A stretch of 64,000 nucleotides of DNA from Temnothorax longispinosus (GCF_030848805.1 NC_092367.1:7781019-7845018); one strand, 5' to 3'. Positions 1 to 10,251 are shown, counted from the first letter of the stretch. A program made the numbers and translations. The notes: generated from the sequence alone by a model not told the origin.

Positions 1-33
1 ATGTGTGTGTACATACGTGTGCATTTTTTTCAG

Positions 34-314
34 CGGAAACAATCATTACTCGCGAATGCCTAAGCTCCGTACGTAGTTTTAGAACGGATATTCCTGCGGA
101 TCATTACGAAGGCTGTAGACCTGCTGCTAAAGACGTGCGATTAGGCCATTACGTCAATAACAGTATTCATCAATTGGATATTCACCGTGATTATTACGAC
201 GAAGTCACTTGGTGTTTCTGTTACTTCGATCACAGATGTAACAGTGCAGAAGTTATGACCGTTTCAATATTATTGGTAACTTTGGAAATCGCTATACAAT
301 ATTTTATATCTTGA
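34..314 (+). CDS. Last coding exon of a Ly6/uPAR-like small GPI-anchored protein (partial gene)
   Basis: A pyrimidine-rich acceptor ending at 33 opens a reading frame that runs to TGA at 312-314; the intron is phase 1. The translated part has a cysteine pattern (CLSS, EGCR, CFCYFDHRCNSA) ending in the CxC...CN signature of three-finger Ly6/uPAR proteins, followed by a hydrophobic tail (TVSILLVTLEIAIQYF). This matches the usual GPI-attachment end of insect Ly6 proteins such as the quiver/boudin group. Upstream exons with the signal peptide lie before the window. The Ly6 family assignment rests on the cysteine pattern and the tail; the exact member cannot be told. The 3' untranslated sequence follows, with a possible AATAAA near 1338. 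Confidence 0.6.
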
Positions 315-944
315 GGCGGTTGCATACACGTAATTTTAGGCGAGATGGATATTTTAGTTTTTATACATTAAAGTTTATAGCATTTAAAAAATTTAAACGC
401 ACAAAAGCCTTAATACAAAAATATTAACATACGACGTATCTTAAAATGGGCAGCTGTCGAAATCGATAAAAGCTTTATATATACACATACATGCATACCT
501 ATATACGTACGCATAACACACGTTCACCGTGCTGCGTGTATATAACAGCATATAATATGCACATATTGCCTTTCCAACACTGATGTCAGAGCTTAGATAA
601 CAAAAATTTAACATTTGTCTACATATACATATATAGTTATAATGTACTATACTGAGCGAGCAACGTTAGATATTGTTTTATTAAGAATATTTATCACCTG
701 CCATTTGGTTCGTACATTTTGGTGTCAGAATCTTTATTCGCGCGTATTATTTGTTTTAATTTTAAGTGACTCAGTTTAAAGTTATTAGTTATTACGAAAA
801 TAATATTGTACTGGGTACATATTTATTTCAAATGACTGACGTTCTCCGCTTTTTATACATCCACATTTTGTTTTATTACACGCGCGCATGCACACGAATA
901 TACAAACACTTGTATTTAGTATTGTTAAGTATGTATGTTACATT
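315..944. other. AT-rich 3' flanking/intergenic sequence
   Basis: Low-complexity AT-rich DNA with TATATACATA-type tracts. It is probably 3' UTR and spacer of the Ly6-like gene. I see no convincing exon on either strand. Confidence 0.5.
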
Positions 945-1017
945 AGGCCTGTTCGTTTTAACTGAACTTGCACAATGCAAGCACATTGCAAAATGTTGAG
1001 CTAAAACGAACAGGCCT
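945..1017. mobile_element. Short hairpin MITE-like element
   Basis: Perfect 16-bp inverted arms at 945-960 (AGGCCTGTTCGTTTTA) and 1002-1017 enclose a 41-bp loop. The structure is that of a very small non-autonomous DNA transposon or a solitary palindrome. No coding capacity and no clear target duplication were found. Confidence 0.5.
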
Positions 1018-1488
1018 GTTATTTTGAAAATACCCTTTAATCGTTTATGACATATAATATACTAGTATATTACGTATATACATATTACGTATATACATAT
1101 TGTTGATAACTATTTCCATGTAACAAAATCTATTTATGTGAAGATTGCGTGACCATGTTTTATGTATAGAAATATCGTTACATATCGCAAAGCCGTCCAT
1201 TAATATAGTAGAAGCAGATGACAAAGAAAATTTAAATGACATGTCTCGCAAAAATATTTCTTATCTGTAAAATATAAATTTACCGCTTTAGTATTAGATA
1301 GTAATATATATTATACGTTTTTTATATAACTTTTTATAAATAAAATAAACGATATTTCTTTTAAGTATTTTGCCGTGAAACCGTGCTCGTTTATTAATGC
1401 AGGATTCGTTGTAGTATGTACTCAACAAGGAGGCCTAAAACTTTAATTCTATATTCTCTATATCACATCCTCCAATCTGTTAAAGTCA

Positions 1489-1616
1489 ATCCAGACAAAC
1501 TTGCATAGCGCATAAACAGCTAAAAGAGATTTGCGTGGTCCATATGCATGTGCATAAGGAAATAGACGCCGTTTCTTTATGCATATTGTTATGCACCTAT
1601 GCAAGTTTGTCTGGAT
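1489..1616. mobile_element. MITE-like element with 20-bp terminal inverted repeats
   Basis: Twenty-base perfect inverted repeats lie at 1489-1508 (ATCCAGACAAACTTGCATAG) and 1597-1616. They flank about 88 bp of non-coding DNA that contains further partial dyads (ATATGCATGTGCATAA / TTATGCATATTGTTATGCA). The 128-bp size and terminal repeats fit a non-autonomous DNA transposon. No transposase is present. Confidence 0.6.
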
Positions 1617-1860
1617 AGATCTTTAAGGTCAAGGAAATACATCGTCTGCTCATATTCCTGGCATTTAAAAAGAATAAAGATTAAAAAATTTCCTTAATAA
1701 TATCTTATACGTGCATTTGACTTGCACCATTACGACACTGTGTATCTTATTCTTCCAAAAAGAAATACTGTTCAAATCTTTTCTGATCAAAGTCCTATAA
1801 GAAAAGTACGTGATTAGAATTTTACCCTTAAAATACAGAGAAAATGCGCATACGTATGTT

Positions 1861-2939
1861 TTATAAATAAAAAAGATCCGGGCATACTTCAAGCCAAATA
1901 TCAGACATCAGTGGCATCAATAAATCTAAATATTTCATGACGTCTTCTACAGGTAGAGTTTCTTTCACGCTACTACTACCTATCGAGCTCACATCTTTGT
2001 CAAGATTACGTTCACAAACTCGAGTCACGTTATCGCTATAAACGGGAATACATCTGGTATATCTCGTCGCTCTCGCGATCGGAAGCACGTTCGACCGCGC
2101 ATCAATACAAAGCTTTCTATAGCTTACTATAGAGACAAACATATTAGCTAAACGTTCCAAAACTTTAATTCTCCATTTTATATCCGTGCTCTTGGAATTT
2201 AGCATCGTCGTTAATCGTGCCCCAGGTCTAACTTGGTTGTGTACGCTACATATCATACCCAAAAAATTGGGTAATATTTTATGGCTGTCTCTCGCCACGA
2301 CACTATCGCAATTCTTTACGAGAACATCCAAGAAAAGTAGAGAATCTTCCTATAACACGTGGATCAATATGCGTCATGGCACAGCTTAAATACGATATTA
2401 CAATTTCACGCAAGGGTGTCACGTGTCGCGTCGAAATACGGCCAAGAATAAAATCGAGCGCATGAAAGGAACTTGTTCGTACATTTCTCTCTTTATCACG
2501 CAATACCACGTAACAAAGAATTCACGTGCGAATGTAGAGTTTTTGGAGAATTTCGCGACAAGATGTCTTTCAATTGTCTCAACGCAACTTCTCTCACAGT
2601 CGAATTGTGATGCCGAAAACGCGTTAATAAATCCTGAAAAAAAAAAAGGATATTATATATATATCCACTAGATTACCATTCGCAAATTATCATTCACATA
2701 ACTCGTAGAAATGAAATGTAAATTGATTTACGTACATCGATATTCAATTTGCGAGAACTGAGAATTTCCGTTTCACTCCGTTGCTTCAATTGTTCACGTA
2801 TCAGTATCTTCTTTACTTTAAACGACGTATCCGTAATATTCAAGCCTTTCGGTAACGACGTGACGGATCTCTTAGTTTTCAATTTTATTTTCGACTTTTC
2901 TGATTTCAGGCGTTTCGAACGTTTATGACCTTTACTCAT
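1861..2939 (-). pseudogene. TEX10/Ipi1-like gene, frameshifted and C-terminally shortened
   Basis: Exon 1 (2736-2939, 68 codons) starts MSKGHKRSKRLKSEKSK and contains the basic N-terminus and KLNID block of TEX10/Ipi1, the HEAT-repeat subunit of the Rix1 complex (60S ribosome biogenesis). Exon 2 follows an acceptor and begins at 2633 with DLLTRFRHHNSTVREVALRQ. The frame is lost at about 2494-2510 (the first frame hits TGA; similarity resumes in the next frame at RDKERNVR). It is lost again at one extra base near 2350, after which EDSLLFLDVLVKNCDSVV is in a third frame. Similarity then continues through IKWRIKVLERLA to a stop at 1861, about half the family's usual 900+ residues. A donor-like GTATGC near 1886 leaves open more exons, but none is recognisable downstream. 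The retained intron rules out a processed retrocopy. It is either a decayed duplicate or two sequencing errors in a real gene. Confidence 0.7.
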
Positions 2940-3359
2940 ATTTCTGATATATGATATGTATCGTATTACGGACAAAATAATATCGCATATAGGTTGTTAA
3001 ATTTCCTTTCGGAGTGGATGCTTCCAACTCTAAAAAGCTACATGGCACACGTATATTTAGATTTTGTGTAACAAAATTATAATAACACAACGTGAGGTTA
3101 TTTGACTCGCCTCGAAAAGTAGCATACAACCATAGATATAGTATATAGTTATAGACAGAGAGAAACATGAGAGCGGCCAACCGAGCCAACCTAGAGATCC
3201 TCAAGGATTGAGATTGGACACCATTGGTCGCGTTCAGCAGACCAAAACGATCAGTAGCAGTCGAACGTGATTGGCTCTTACTTTTAGAACCAACCAATCA
3301 ACGCAGAGTGTTGATAAGACGACACTCAACAGTTGCGTCTGCTGAACGCGGCCATTTAT

Positions 3360-3466
3360 GTCCATTTCTATCAACGCAGGTTAATTTTGATCTTGGTTTA
3401 ACTTACCTGTCATATTTTCCTAGATCTAAAAGTTAAAAAACGAAAGAAAGTAAGTAAACCGAGGTA
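3360..3466. mobile_element. Palindromic MITE, family P (copy 1, right end decayed)
   Basis: Begins GTCCATTTCTATCAACGCAG then GTTAATTTTGATCTTGGTTT, and returns as the reverse complement (AAGTAAGTAAACCGAGG). The same organisation occurs at 24085-24215, 48116-48226 and 48266-48371, which defines a family. This copy lacks the outer right arm. Confidence 0.6.
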
Positions 3467-3611
3467 GCTAAACTGAAGAATTACCTAATAAAATTAGAAA
3501 TAGATCGATATCTTCAAATTTGCGGAAGTTAATATGTTCAGAGTGTTCTAAAATGTCGAAATATTGCATTAAAATCGCATGTCTGTATGTATGTATGTGT
3601 TTATGTGCAGA

Positions 3612-3800
3612 TTTGACTTTATTTCAACGTTTTTTGCCGTATTTTATTTTATTTCTCCGTATTTAACCGTATTTTTACTTTATTTCACCATATTTTACCG
3701 TGTTTGACTTTATTTCAACGTTATTTACCGTATTTGATTTTATTTCGCCATATTTGACCATTTATTTATTTTATTTCACCATATTTTACCGTGTTTAATA
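3612..3800. repeat. Degenerate AT-rich minisatellite
   Basis: Irregular tandem units built from TTTTACCGTATTT and TGACTTTATTTCA/TTTTATTTC, each about 20-30 bp, with point differences between copies. Probably non-coding simple-sequence expansion next to the main satellite. Confidence 0.6.
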
Positions 3801-3844
3801 ATTTAAATTTTAAGTTACGTATCGTGGCAGTAAATTTTAAGCGT

Positions 3845-5319
3845 ATCGCGGCGCCGATTGGTTGTTCTGCCTGCAGGCCCCTAGGGAGTTAGATCTAATT
3901 TAAACTTTAAGCGTCGCGTATCGCGGCGCCGATTGGTTGTTCCTGCAGGCCCTTGTGAGTTGGACATAATTTCAATTTTAAGGAGCGCCGCTTATCTCGG
4001 CGCCGATTGGTTGTTCCTGCAGGCCCTTGTGAGTTGGACTTAATTTCAATTTTAAGCAGCGCCGTTTATCTCGGCTCCGATTGGTTGTTTTTGCAGGCCA
4101 TTGTGAGTTAGACTTAAATTCAATTTTAACCAGCGCCGCTTATCTCGGCCCCGATTGGTTGTTCCTGCAGGTCATTGTGAGTTGGACTTAATTTCAATTT
4201 TAACCAGCGCCGCTTATCTCGGCCCCGATTGGTTGTTCCTGCAGGTCATTGTGAGTTGGACTTAATTTCAATTTTAACCAGCGCCGCTTATCTCGGCCCC
4301 GATTGGTTGTTCCTGCAGGTCCTTGTGAGTTGGACTTAATTTCAATTTTAACCAGCGCGTTTATCTCGGCCTGATTGGTTGTTCCTGCAGGCCCTTGTGA
4401 GCTGGACTTAATTTCAATTTTAAGCAGCGCCGATTGGTTGTTCCTGCAGGCCCTTGTGAGTTGGACTTAATTTCAATGTTAAGCAGCGCCGATTGGATTG
4501 TTGTGCAGGCCCTTGTGAGCTGGACTTAATTTCAATTTTAAGAAGCGCCGATTGGTTGTTCCTGCAGGCCCTTGTGAGTTGGACTTAATTTCAATTTACA
4601 GCAGCGCCCGATTGGTTGTTAGTGCAGGCCCTTGTGAGCTGGACTTAATTTCAATCATAAGCAGCGCCGATTGGTTGTTCTTGCAGGCTCTTGTGAGCTG
4701 GACTTAATTTCAATTTTAACCAGCGCCGCTTATCTCGGCCTCGATTGGTTGTTCCTGCAGGCCCTGGTGAGCTGGACTTAATTTCAATTTTAACCAGCGC
4801 CGCTTATCTCGGCCCCGATTGGTTGTTCCTGCAGGTCATTGTGAGTTGGACTTAATTTCAATTTTAACCAGCGCCGCTTATCTCGGCCCCGATTGGTTGT
4901 TCCTGCAGGTCATTGTGAGTTGGACTTAATTTCAATTTTAACCAGCGCCGCTTATCTCGGCCTCGATTGGTTGTTCCTCCAGGCCATTGTGAGTTGGACT
5001 TAATTTCAATTTTAACCAGCGCCGCTTATCTCGGCCCCGATTGGTTGTTCCTGCAGGTCATTGTGAGTTGGACTTAATTTCAATTTTAACCAGCGCCGCT
5101 TATCTCGGCCCCGATTGGTTGTTCCTGCAGGTCATTGTGAGTTGGACTTAATTTCAATTTTAACCAGCGCCGCTTATCTCGGCCCCGATTGGTTGTTCCT
5201 GCAGGTCATTGTGAGTTGGACTTAATTTCAATTTTAACCAGCGCCGCTTATCTCGGCCCGATTGGTTGTTCCTGCAGGCCCATTGTGAGTTGAACTTAAT
5301 TTCAATTTTAACCAGCGCC
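3845..5319. repeat. Tandem satellite with 74-bp and about 59-bp monomers
   Basis: About twenty head-to-tail copies. The long monomer (74 bp, for example 4207-4280) contains GCGCCGCTTATCTCGGCCCC, then GATTGGTTGTTCCTGCAGG, then TGTGAGTTGGACTTAATTTC. In the middle of the array (about 4426-4726) the monomers lack the CTTATCTCGGCCC segment and are about 59-60 bp. Every unit keeps the ATTGGTTG core, an inverted CCAAT sequence, and most keep CTGCAG. The array runs into the N gap, so its true length is unknown. Confidence 0.95.
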
Positions 5320-5819
5320 NNNNNNNNNNNNNNNNNNNNNNNNNNNNNNNNNNNNNNNNNNNNNNNNNNNNNNNNNNNNNNNNNNNNNNNNNNNNNNNNN
5401 NNNNNNNNNNNNNNNNNNNNNNNNNNNNNNNNNNNNNNNNNNNNNNNNNNNNNNNNNNNNNNNNNNNNNNNNNNNNNNNNNNNNNNNNNNNNNNNNNNNN
5501 NNNNNNNNNNNNNNNNNNNNNNNNNNNNNNNNNNNNNNNNNNNNNNNNNNNNNNNNNNNNNNNNNNNNNNNNNNNNNNNNNNNNNNNNNNNNNNNNNNNN
5601 NNNNNNNNNNNNNNNNNNNNNNNNNNNNNNNNNNNNNNNNNNNNNNNNNNNNNNNNNNNNNNNNNNNNNNNNNNNNNNNNNNNNNNNNNNNNNNNNNNNN
5701 NNNNNNNNNNNNNNNNNNNNNNNNNNNNNNNNNNNNNNNNNNNNNNNNNNNNNNNNNNNNNNNNNNNNNNNNNNNNNNNNNNNNNNNNNNNNNNNNNNNN
5801 NNNNNNNNNNNNNNNNNNN
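5320..5819. other. Assembly gap, 500 N
   Basis: Exactly 500 unknown bases, a round size that suggests a gap of nominal rather than measured length. Different satellites lie on its two sides, so the collapse probably reflects long tandem arrays. Confidence 0.99.
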
Positions 5820-6350
5820 ACCCAACCCTGCGAGATTACGGGTGGATTATAGGGCGTAGAGTCGCGCGGTGCGTGTGTCTGCGGATCGACACCCACCCAA
5901 CCCTGCGAGATTACGGGTGGATTATAGGGCGTAGCGTCGCGCGGTGCGTGTGTCTGCGGATCGACACCCACCCAACCCTGCGAGATTACGGGTGGATTAT
6001 AGGGCGTAGAGTCGCGCGGTGCGTGTGTCTGCGGATCGACACCCACCCAACCCTGCGAGATTACGGGGGGATTATAGGGCGTAGCGTCGCGCGGTGCGTG
6101 TGTCTGCGGATCGACACCCACCCAACCCTGCGAGATTACGGGTGGATTATAGGGCGTAGAGTCGCGCGGTGCGTGTGTCTGCGGATCGACACCCACCCAA
6201 CCCTGCGAGATTACGGGTGGATTGTATAGGGCGTAGAGTCGCGCGGTGCGTGTGTCTGCGGATCGACACCCACCCAACCCTGCGAGATTACGGGTGGATT
6301 ATAGGGCGTAGCGTCGCGCGGTGCGTGTGTCTGCGGATCGACACCCACCA
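5820..6350. repeat. GC-rich 75-bp tandem satellite with alternating variants
   Basis: Seven units start at 5820, 5895, 5970, 6045, 6120, 6195 and 6272. Each contains ACCCAACCCTGCGAGATTAC, then GGGTGGATTATAGGGCGTAG, then GTGTGTCTGCGGATCGAC. The period is exactly 75 bp except for a 2-bp insertion in the sixth unit (ATTGTATAGG). Units alternate between GTAGAG and GTAGCG up to that unit, so the array is built of 150-bp dimers. Because 75 is a multiple of three, open frames pass through on both strands; I regard those as by-products, not genes. Confidence 0.95.
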
Positions 6351-6359
6351 CCCTTAGAA

Positions 6360-6569
6360 AGTTAGGTCAGGGTCGCTCGTGGTGGTTTTAGTCGGTAGGC
6401 TATGGGCGCGCGATGCCACGCTGAGGGAGGCTCAGGGGATTTCGGTCCTTTGAAGCGCCCCTCGTAACGGTGGTACGCGTGCGCGTAGAATCCGACATTC
6501 CCCCTCTCTACCCCAGGGCGGGGGAGTCTTTCGAAGATTTCCACCACGTAAAAAAAAAAAAAAAAAAAG
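6360..6569 (+). mobile_element. 5'-truncated non-LTR retrotransposon tail with poly(A)
   Basis: GC-rich sequence containing GTGGTGGTTTTAGTCGGTAGG, a TTTTAGT-plus-glycine-rich-end context typical of R1/TRAS-like 3' ends, is followed by an uninterrupted run of about 18 A starting near 6550. No reverse transcriptase remains. The class assignment is inferred from the 3' end and poly(A) only; the sequence also reads through on the minus strand, which I consider non-coding. Confidence 0.5.
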
Positions 6570-6846
6570 ATAGAGAATAATTTTTAATTCCTTTCAGCAA
6601 TCACATTGCTGTTAAGCGAGAAAGGTCAAGAAACATTTCGACTATATTGCAACAACGTCGTAAAATTAATGCAATATAGCCGAAATGGCTTCTTGACTTT
6701 TCTTGCTTAATTTATGAAGTCACACTGCATTGCCACGAGTCTTAAATGTAGCTCGAGACTCCTGTTTGACCCGGAGGTGAAGATGAATTTTGCGGCCGGA
6801 ACAGCAGGAAAGAAAGTGGTGAGTGTAATTGATTTTTACGTACTAT

Positions 6847-7115
6847 GGCCGGTATTCATAGTCGGATCTTATTTTAAGACCGTCTTAAGTAATATCTTAA
6901 GATGCTAATACGGCTCTGTGATTGGTTAATGACATCTTAAGATTGTACTTAAGATGGTTTTAAATATAAGAACCGACTATGGCTGCGTTCGGGGAGCGCG
7001 CTATTAGCGCTATTTGCTTATTCTATCCTTGTTTTATACCTGATAAGCGATAAAGATAGAATAATGCAATAGCGCTAATAGCGTGCTCCCCGAACGTAGC
7101 CTATGAATACCGGCC
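6847..7115. mobile_element. Outer MITE (interrupted by a second MITE)
   Basis: Terminal inverted repeats GGCCGGTATTCATAG at 6847-6861 and CTATGAATACCGGCC at 7101-7115, flanked by TAT at 6844-6846 and 7116-7118. Internal dyads contain CTTAAGAT motifs. The duplicate cassette at about 8452 has the uninterrupted site (GTACTATGTCACTT), which confirms insertion here with a TAT target duplication. A second element sits at 6981-7101 inside the right arm. Confidence 0.9.
6981..7101. mobile_element. Inner MITE nested in the outer MITE
   Basis: A 121-bp element with long near-perfect inverted ends: GGCTGCGTTCGGGGAGCGCG at 6981-7000 and its counterpart ending at 7101, including CTATTAGCGC / GCGCTAATAG. 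It is flanked by TAT at 6978-6980 and 7102-7104. Removing it and one TAT rebuilds the outer element's right terminal repeat, so the order of insertion is certain. Confidence 0.9.
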
Positions 7116-8125
7116 TATGTTACTTATGTCTAAAAATGTTCTATCTCTTCTGTTTTTACTTAATCGAATCGTTCATTTGAATATTTCAGAAAATAACGAC
7201 GCAGAAGGTGACATCGGAGCAGCGAGGGAATCCTGCGAAGCTGACATCCCGAGCCGCCTGAAAGGAGGAGGAGGTTTAGGATAGGCATCAGGCATCGGCG
7301 TACCAACACTTTTGGTAAGTGTTACTTTTTATTTTTTTTAAAGATATTATAGAATCCCTCTTTGTGCTTATTCAGTTCCTACATTAAACCGTGTTTTGGA
7401 ATTTAAATTAGTAAAAAGAAATATTTTGAAAAATTTGATTCAAGTTGATTCTAACGTAAAAACTTTTTTCGAAGAAGTAATTTAAAATATAATATTAATC
7501 TGAATAACGAATAAGATGTTCGATGCGCGTGACACGTATTTAATCGATTCGATTATTTTTATGTTACAGAAAATATCCGCGCGGGAAGGAGCATCAACTT
7601 CGCATCGAGGGAACACGAGTGACATCCTGAGCAGCCTGAGAGGAGGTGGAGGCCAGGAAGAGGCATCAGGCGCCGGCGGAACAACATGCGGTAAATATAA
7701 TTGGTTTATACATATTGTGTCTTTCGCGGATAGTTTAACCAATCGGTTTTTTAATCGAATAGTAAAGTTAGCCAGAGAGTATTATAGAAATTAAAAAAGA
7801 GTTTAATTTTTTAAATTCTTTTTAAAATTCTTGTGTTCAGTAAATAGAGTATACTTTCAAGAAATTAAACGTTATATTTTTATTAAATTGATTTAACGAA
7901 ATAAAATATAGAATTCCGTGTTTTACGTTCGGTAATTATTTTTCGAAATACTGTCTCCTTTCTTTTCTGCTCTAATTTGGATTGTATGTTTGATTGTTAC
8001 AGAATCATCGTAGCGACGTTGCAGATACAGCTCCGCTGCTGCACATCAGGGTCGGTGAGTTTTAGCGTAGGGAAGCGTGGAGAAATAAGCGTAGGTATAG
8101 GGACTTAGTTAAAACGTAGGTAGGG

Positions 8126-8600
8126 AATAATTTTCAATTCTTTTCAGCAATTACATTCCGATTAAGCGAGAAATGTCAAGAAACATTTCAACTATATTGC
8201 AACAACGTCATAAAATTAATGCAATATAGCTGAAATGCTTCTTGATTTTTCTTGCTTAATGGATGAACCCTTAATTGCTGCCGAGCACGCTGCATTGCCA
8301 CGAGTCGATCGATGACTTCTATGTGGCATCAGATCTATAGGATCTGTGTAAACTGCATTCTGACGAATGCGAGGCTGACCCGGAGGTGGAGGAGGATTAT
8401 TGCGGCCAGAACAGCCTGAAAGAAAGTGGTGAGTGTAATTGATTTTTACGTACTATGTCACTTATGTCCAAATATTTTCTATCTCTTCTATCTTTACTTA
8501 ATCGAATCGTTTATTTGAATGTTTCAGAAAATAACGACGCTGAACGTGACAGCGCGTAGCAGCGAGGGAATCCTGCATAGCTGACATCCCGAGCAGAGTT
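8126..8600 (+). repeat. Duplicated cassette, copy 2 (empty MITE site)
   Basis: Counterpart of 6567-7260: hairpin arms 8163-8202 and 8220-8259, CTGCATTGCCACGAGTC, the exon-like end at 8428 with donor GTGAGTGTAATTG, and acceptor plus AAAATAACGACGC at 8521-8540. It lacks the nested MITEs, so it preserves the pre-insertion state. Extra sequence at about 8261-8400 is absent from copy 1. Confidence 0.85.
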
Positions 8601-9250
8601 GCCGTTCGGAAGACCGGGCAGCACGGCAGCATCACTGTTATAGATAATTAAAATCGTAGACATGATGATGTATATTACGAAATGTTTAACGTTTGTCAAA
8701 TAACATTCATTATCACGTAGAGAAATAATAATTATAAAGAATTCGCGTGCGCATTGCAACGGATATTATAAAAATTATGTATATTGGAAGATAACTTAGC
8801 ATCGTGTTTTTTTCGTCGCGTATTTTTCAGTTTGATTATTTCCTTACATCGAAGCTTTGTCTATTTTTTTCGCGTATCGATCATTTTCTTTGAGTTTTGC
8901 AAAATATAATGGAGTATAACAATAATCGATGTTCTCCTTGATGGAATAACATAAGTAATAAAATTAACGTTTTTGGTCATGATTGCTCGCGTAGATTAAA
9001 AATGAAGTAAAATAGACTTTGGACTTGTTATAATTAATAAGAAACATTTCGTAATAGCCTCACGTTATACATTGTGAGAATTTCGTGTTATTGTACGCAA
9101 ACCGAATGTTGCAAAAATGTAATTTCATGTCAAAAAGAAATATTGTGTATTATTTTATTGTATATTGTCAAATCAATTTTGTAATATGTAACTCTTTTAT
9201 AATGTTGTACATTATTGTAAAGTAAATTGTAACAGAAATAAAATAAATTA

Positions 9251-10251
9251 ATAATTATTAATGACAGAAATGTGAAAAAACGTGTTGTAAATAAAAGAGG
9301 ACCGCCGATCAGAATCGGCGGGGGCGGTGGAGGGCCTCTATAGGTTGACCTGTTTCTAGCGGATGTTAGTTAAAACCTAAGATAAGGACTAATATTTAAT
9401 TTATAACTAAGTAAATGCAAAGTTCAAAATGCATTTAATCGCAATGGCATTCGGTACACAAGTAGGACGGCCTTTAAAAATATTACTTATATATATTACC
9501 GTTTTCTCGATACTAGTACCAGATTAAATAAAATTAAATTATGCATTATCAGATGAAACCGCGCAATTAATAACTAATCTTATCTATATCGAATAAAATA
9601 TATTTGATAACTGCTGTAACGTAAATATTTCATTCGGCGAATTAAGATGCTGATACATGGGGGCTCATTATTTTTACATTTGACCAATTCGTACAATTAA
9701 TGAAATACTAGATTAACTTGAGTGTGCGGCCAAGTTGCAGGAAATCCGTTGTACGAGCGACACTACGATCGCGCGGAGTTTACTTGATAGAACTGTCGCG
9801 TGTTTTCACCCTGACGCGAAAAATGCACGGTTGACAGTGTTTCGCATATCAACAGCGTCAAATAATTTTCCAAGAAAGTTTTGATTTTATGAACTGTTAC
9901 AAGTTTGGAAATATATATGAGGATGTTTCTTACGTCATTCGTCGTGGATCTTTTTTGTGTCGTATTCGCTGTTAAAATTCGAATTTCTTAAACTGAATAT
10001 CTTTTTATAATTAAAGAATATAAGTAAAGAGATCGGGTTTTTTAGAGAGCTTTCGCTATTTTACTTTATAAAATCATTTTAGGAATATGTACAAAGCTAA
10101 TATTGTATACATGCAAATAATATATAGACCTTATTCTTATTACATTAAATAACCGTATATCACATGGTAAACTTATATTAATGAGTTTTTTAACATAATT
10201 ATGTCTTTGGCATAATCCAATATTTTCATACTTTTACTTTCGCGCAGACAT
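9251..10251. other. Intergenic, no gene seen
   Basis: AT-rich spacer. A small dyad lies at 9302-9321 (CCGCCGAT / ATCGGCGG), and the 3' untranslated part of the KICS2-like gene on the minus strand is probably near the right end. No coding similarity on either strand. Confidence 0.5.

Larger units (their letters stand above)
6567..7260 (+). repeat. Duplicated cassette, copy 1 (contains the nested MITE insertion)
   Basis: This stretch recurs at 8126-8600. Shared landmarks are a hairpin with arms 6613-6652 and 6670-6709 (AAGAAACATTTCGACTATAT), the block CTGCATTGCCACGAGTC, the exon-like end GCGGCCGGAACAGC...AAAGTG followed by donor GTGAGTGTAATTG, and the next acceptor TTTCAG with AAAATAACGACGC. 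Copy 1 is longer because of the transposon insertion at 6847-7115. Confidence 0.85.
6760..9250 (+). ncRNA. Possible multi-exon non-coding (or decayed) transcript with repeated exons
   Basis: A series of exon-like blocks with good splice sites: one ending 6818 (GTG|GTGAGT), 7190-7314 (|GTAAGT), 7570-7690 (|GTAAAT), 8003-8054 (|GTGAGT), one ending 8428, and one starting 8528. The blocks starting 7190, 7570 and 8528 resemble one another (AAAATAACGACG..., GACATCCCGAGCCGCCTGAAAGG vs GACATCCTGAGCAGCCTGAGAGG), so they arose by exon duplication. Reading frames differ and contain stops in 7190-7314 and 8528 onward; only 7570-7690 is fully open (ending RGGGGQEEASGAGG). AATAAA signals occur near 9237-9246. 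I recognise no protein; a non-coding RNA or a degenerate gene is the best reading. Confidence 0.4.

Noticed and set aside
2932..3436. Open frames upstream of the TEX10-like start
   Set aside because: They overlap a MITE and show no similarity to the TEX10 N-terminus, which begins at the ATG ending at 2939.
3845..5319. Regular repeats that could suggest a CRISPR array
   Set aside because: Units are contiguous 59-74 bp monomers without unique spacers, in an intron-bearing insect genome; it is a satellite.
5160..6357. Long open frames through the satellites and the N gap on both strands
   Set aside because: They exist because the 75-bp period is a multiple of three and because N is not a stop; no start context, domain or splice structure.
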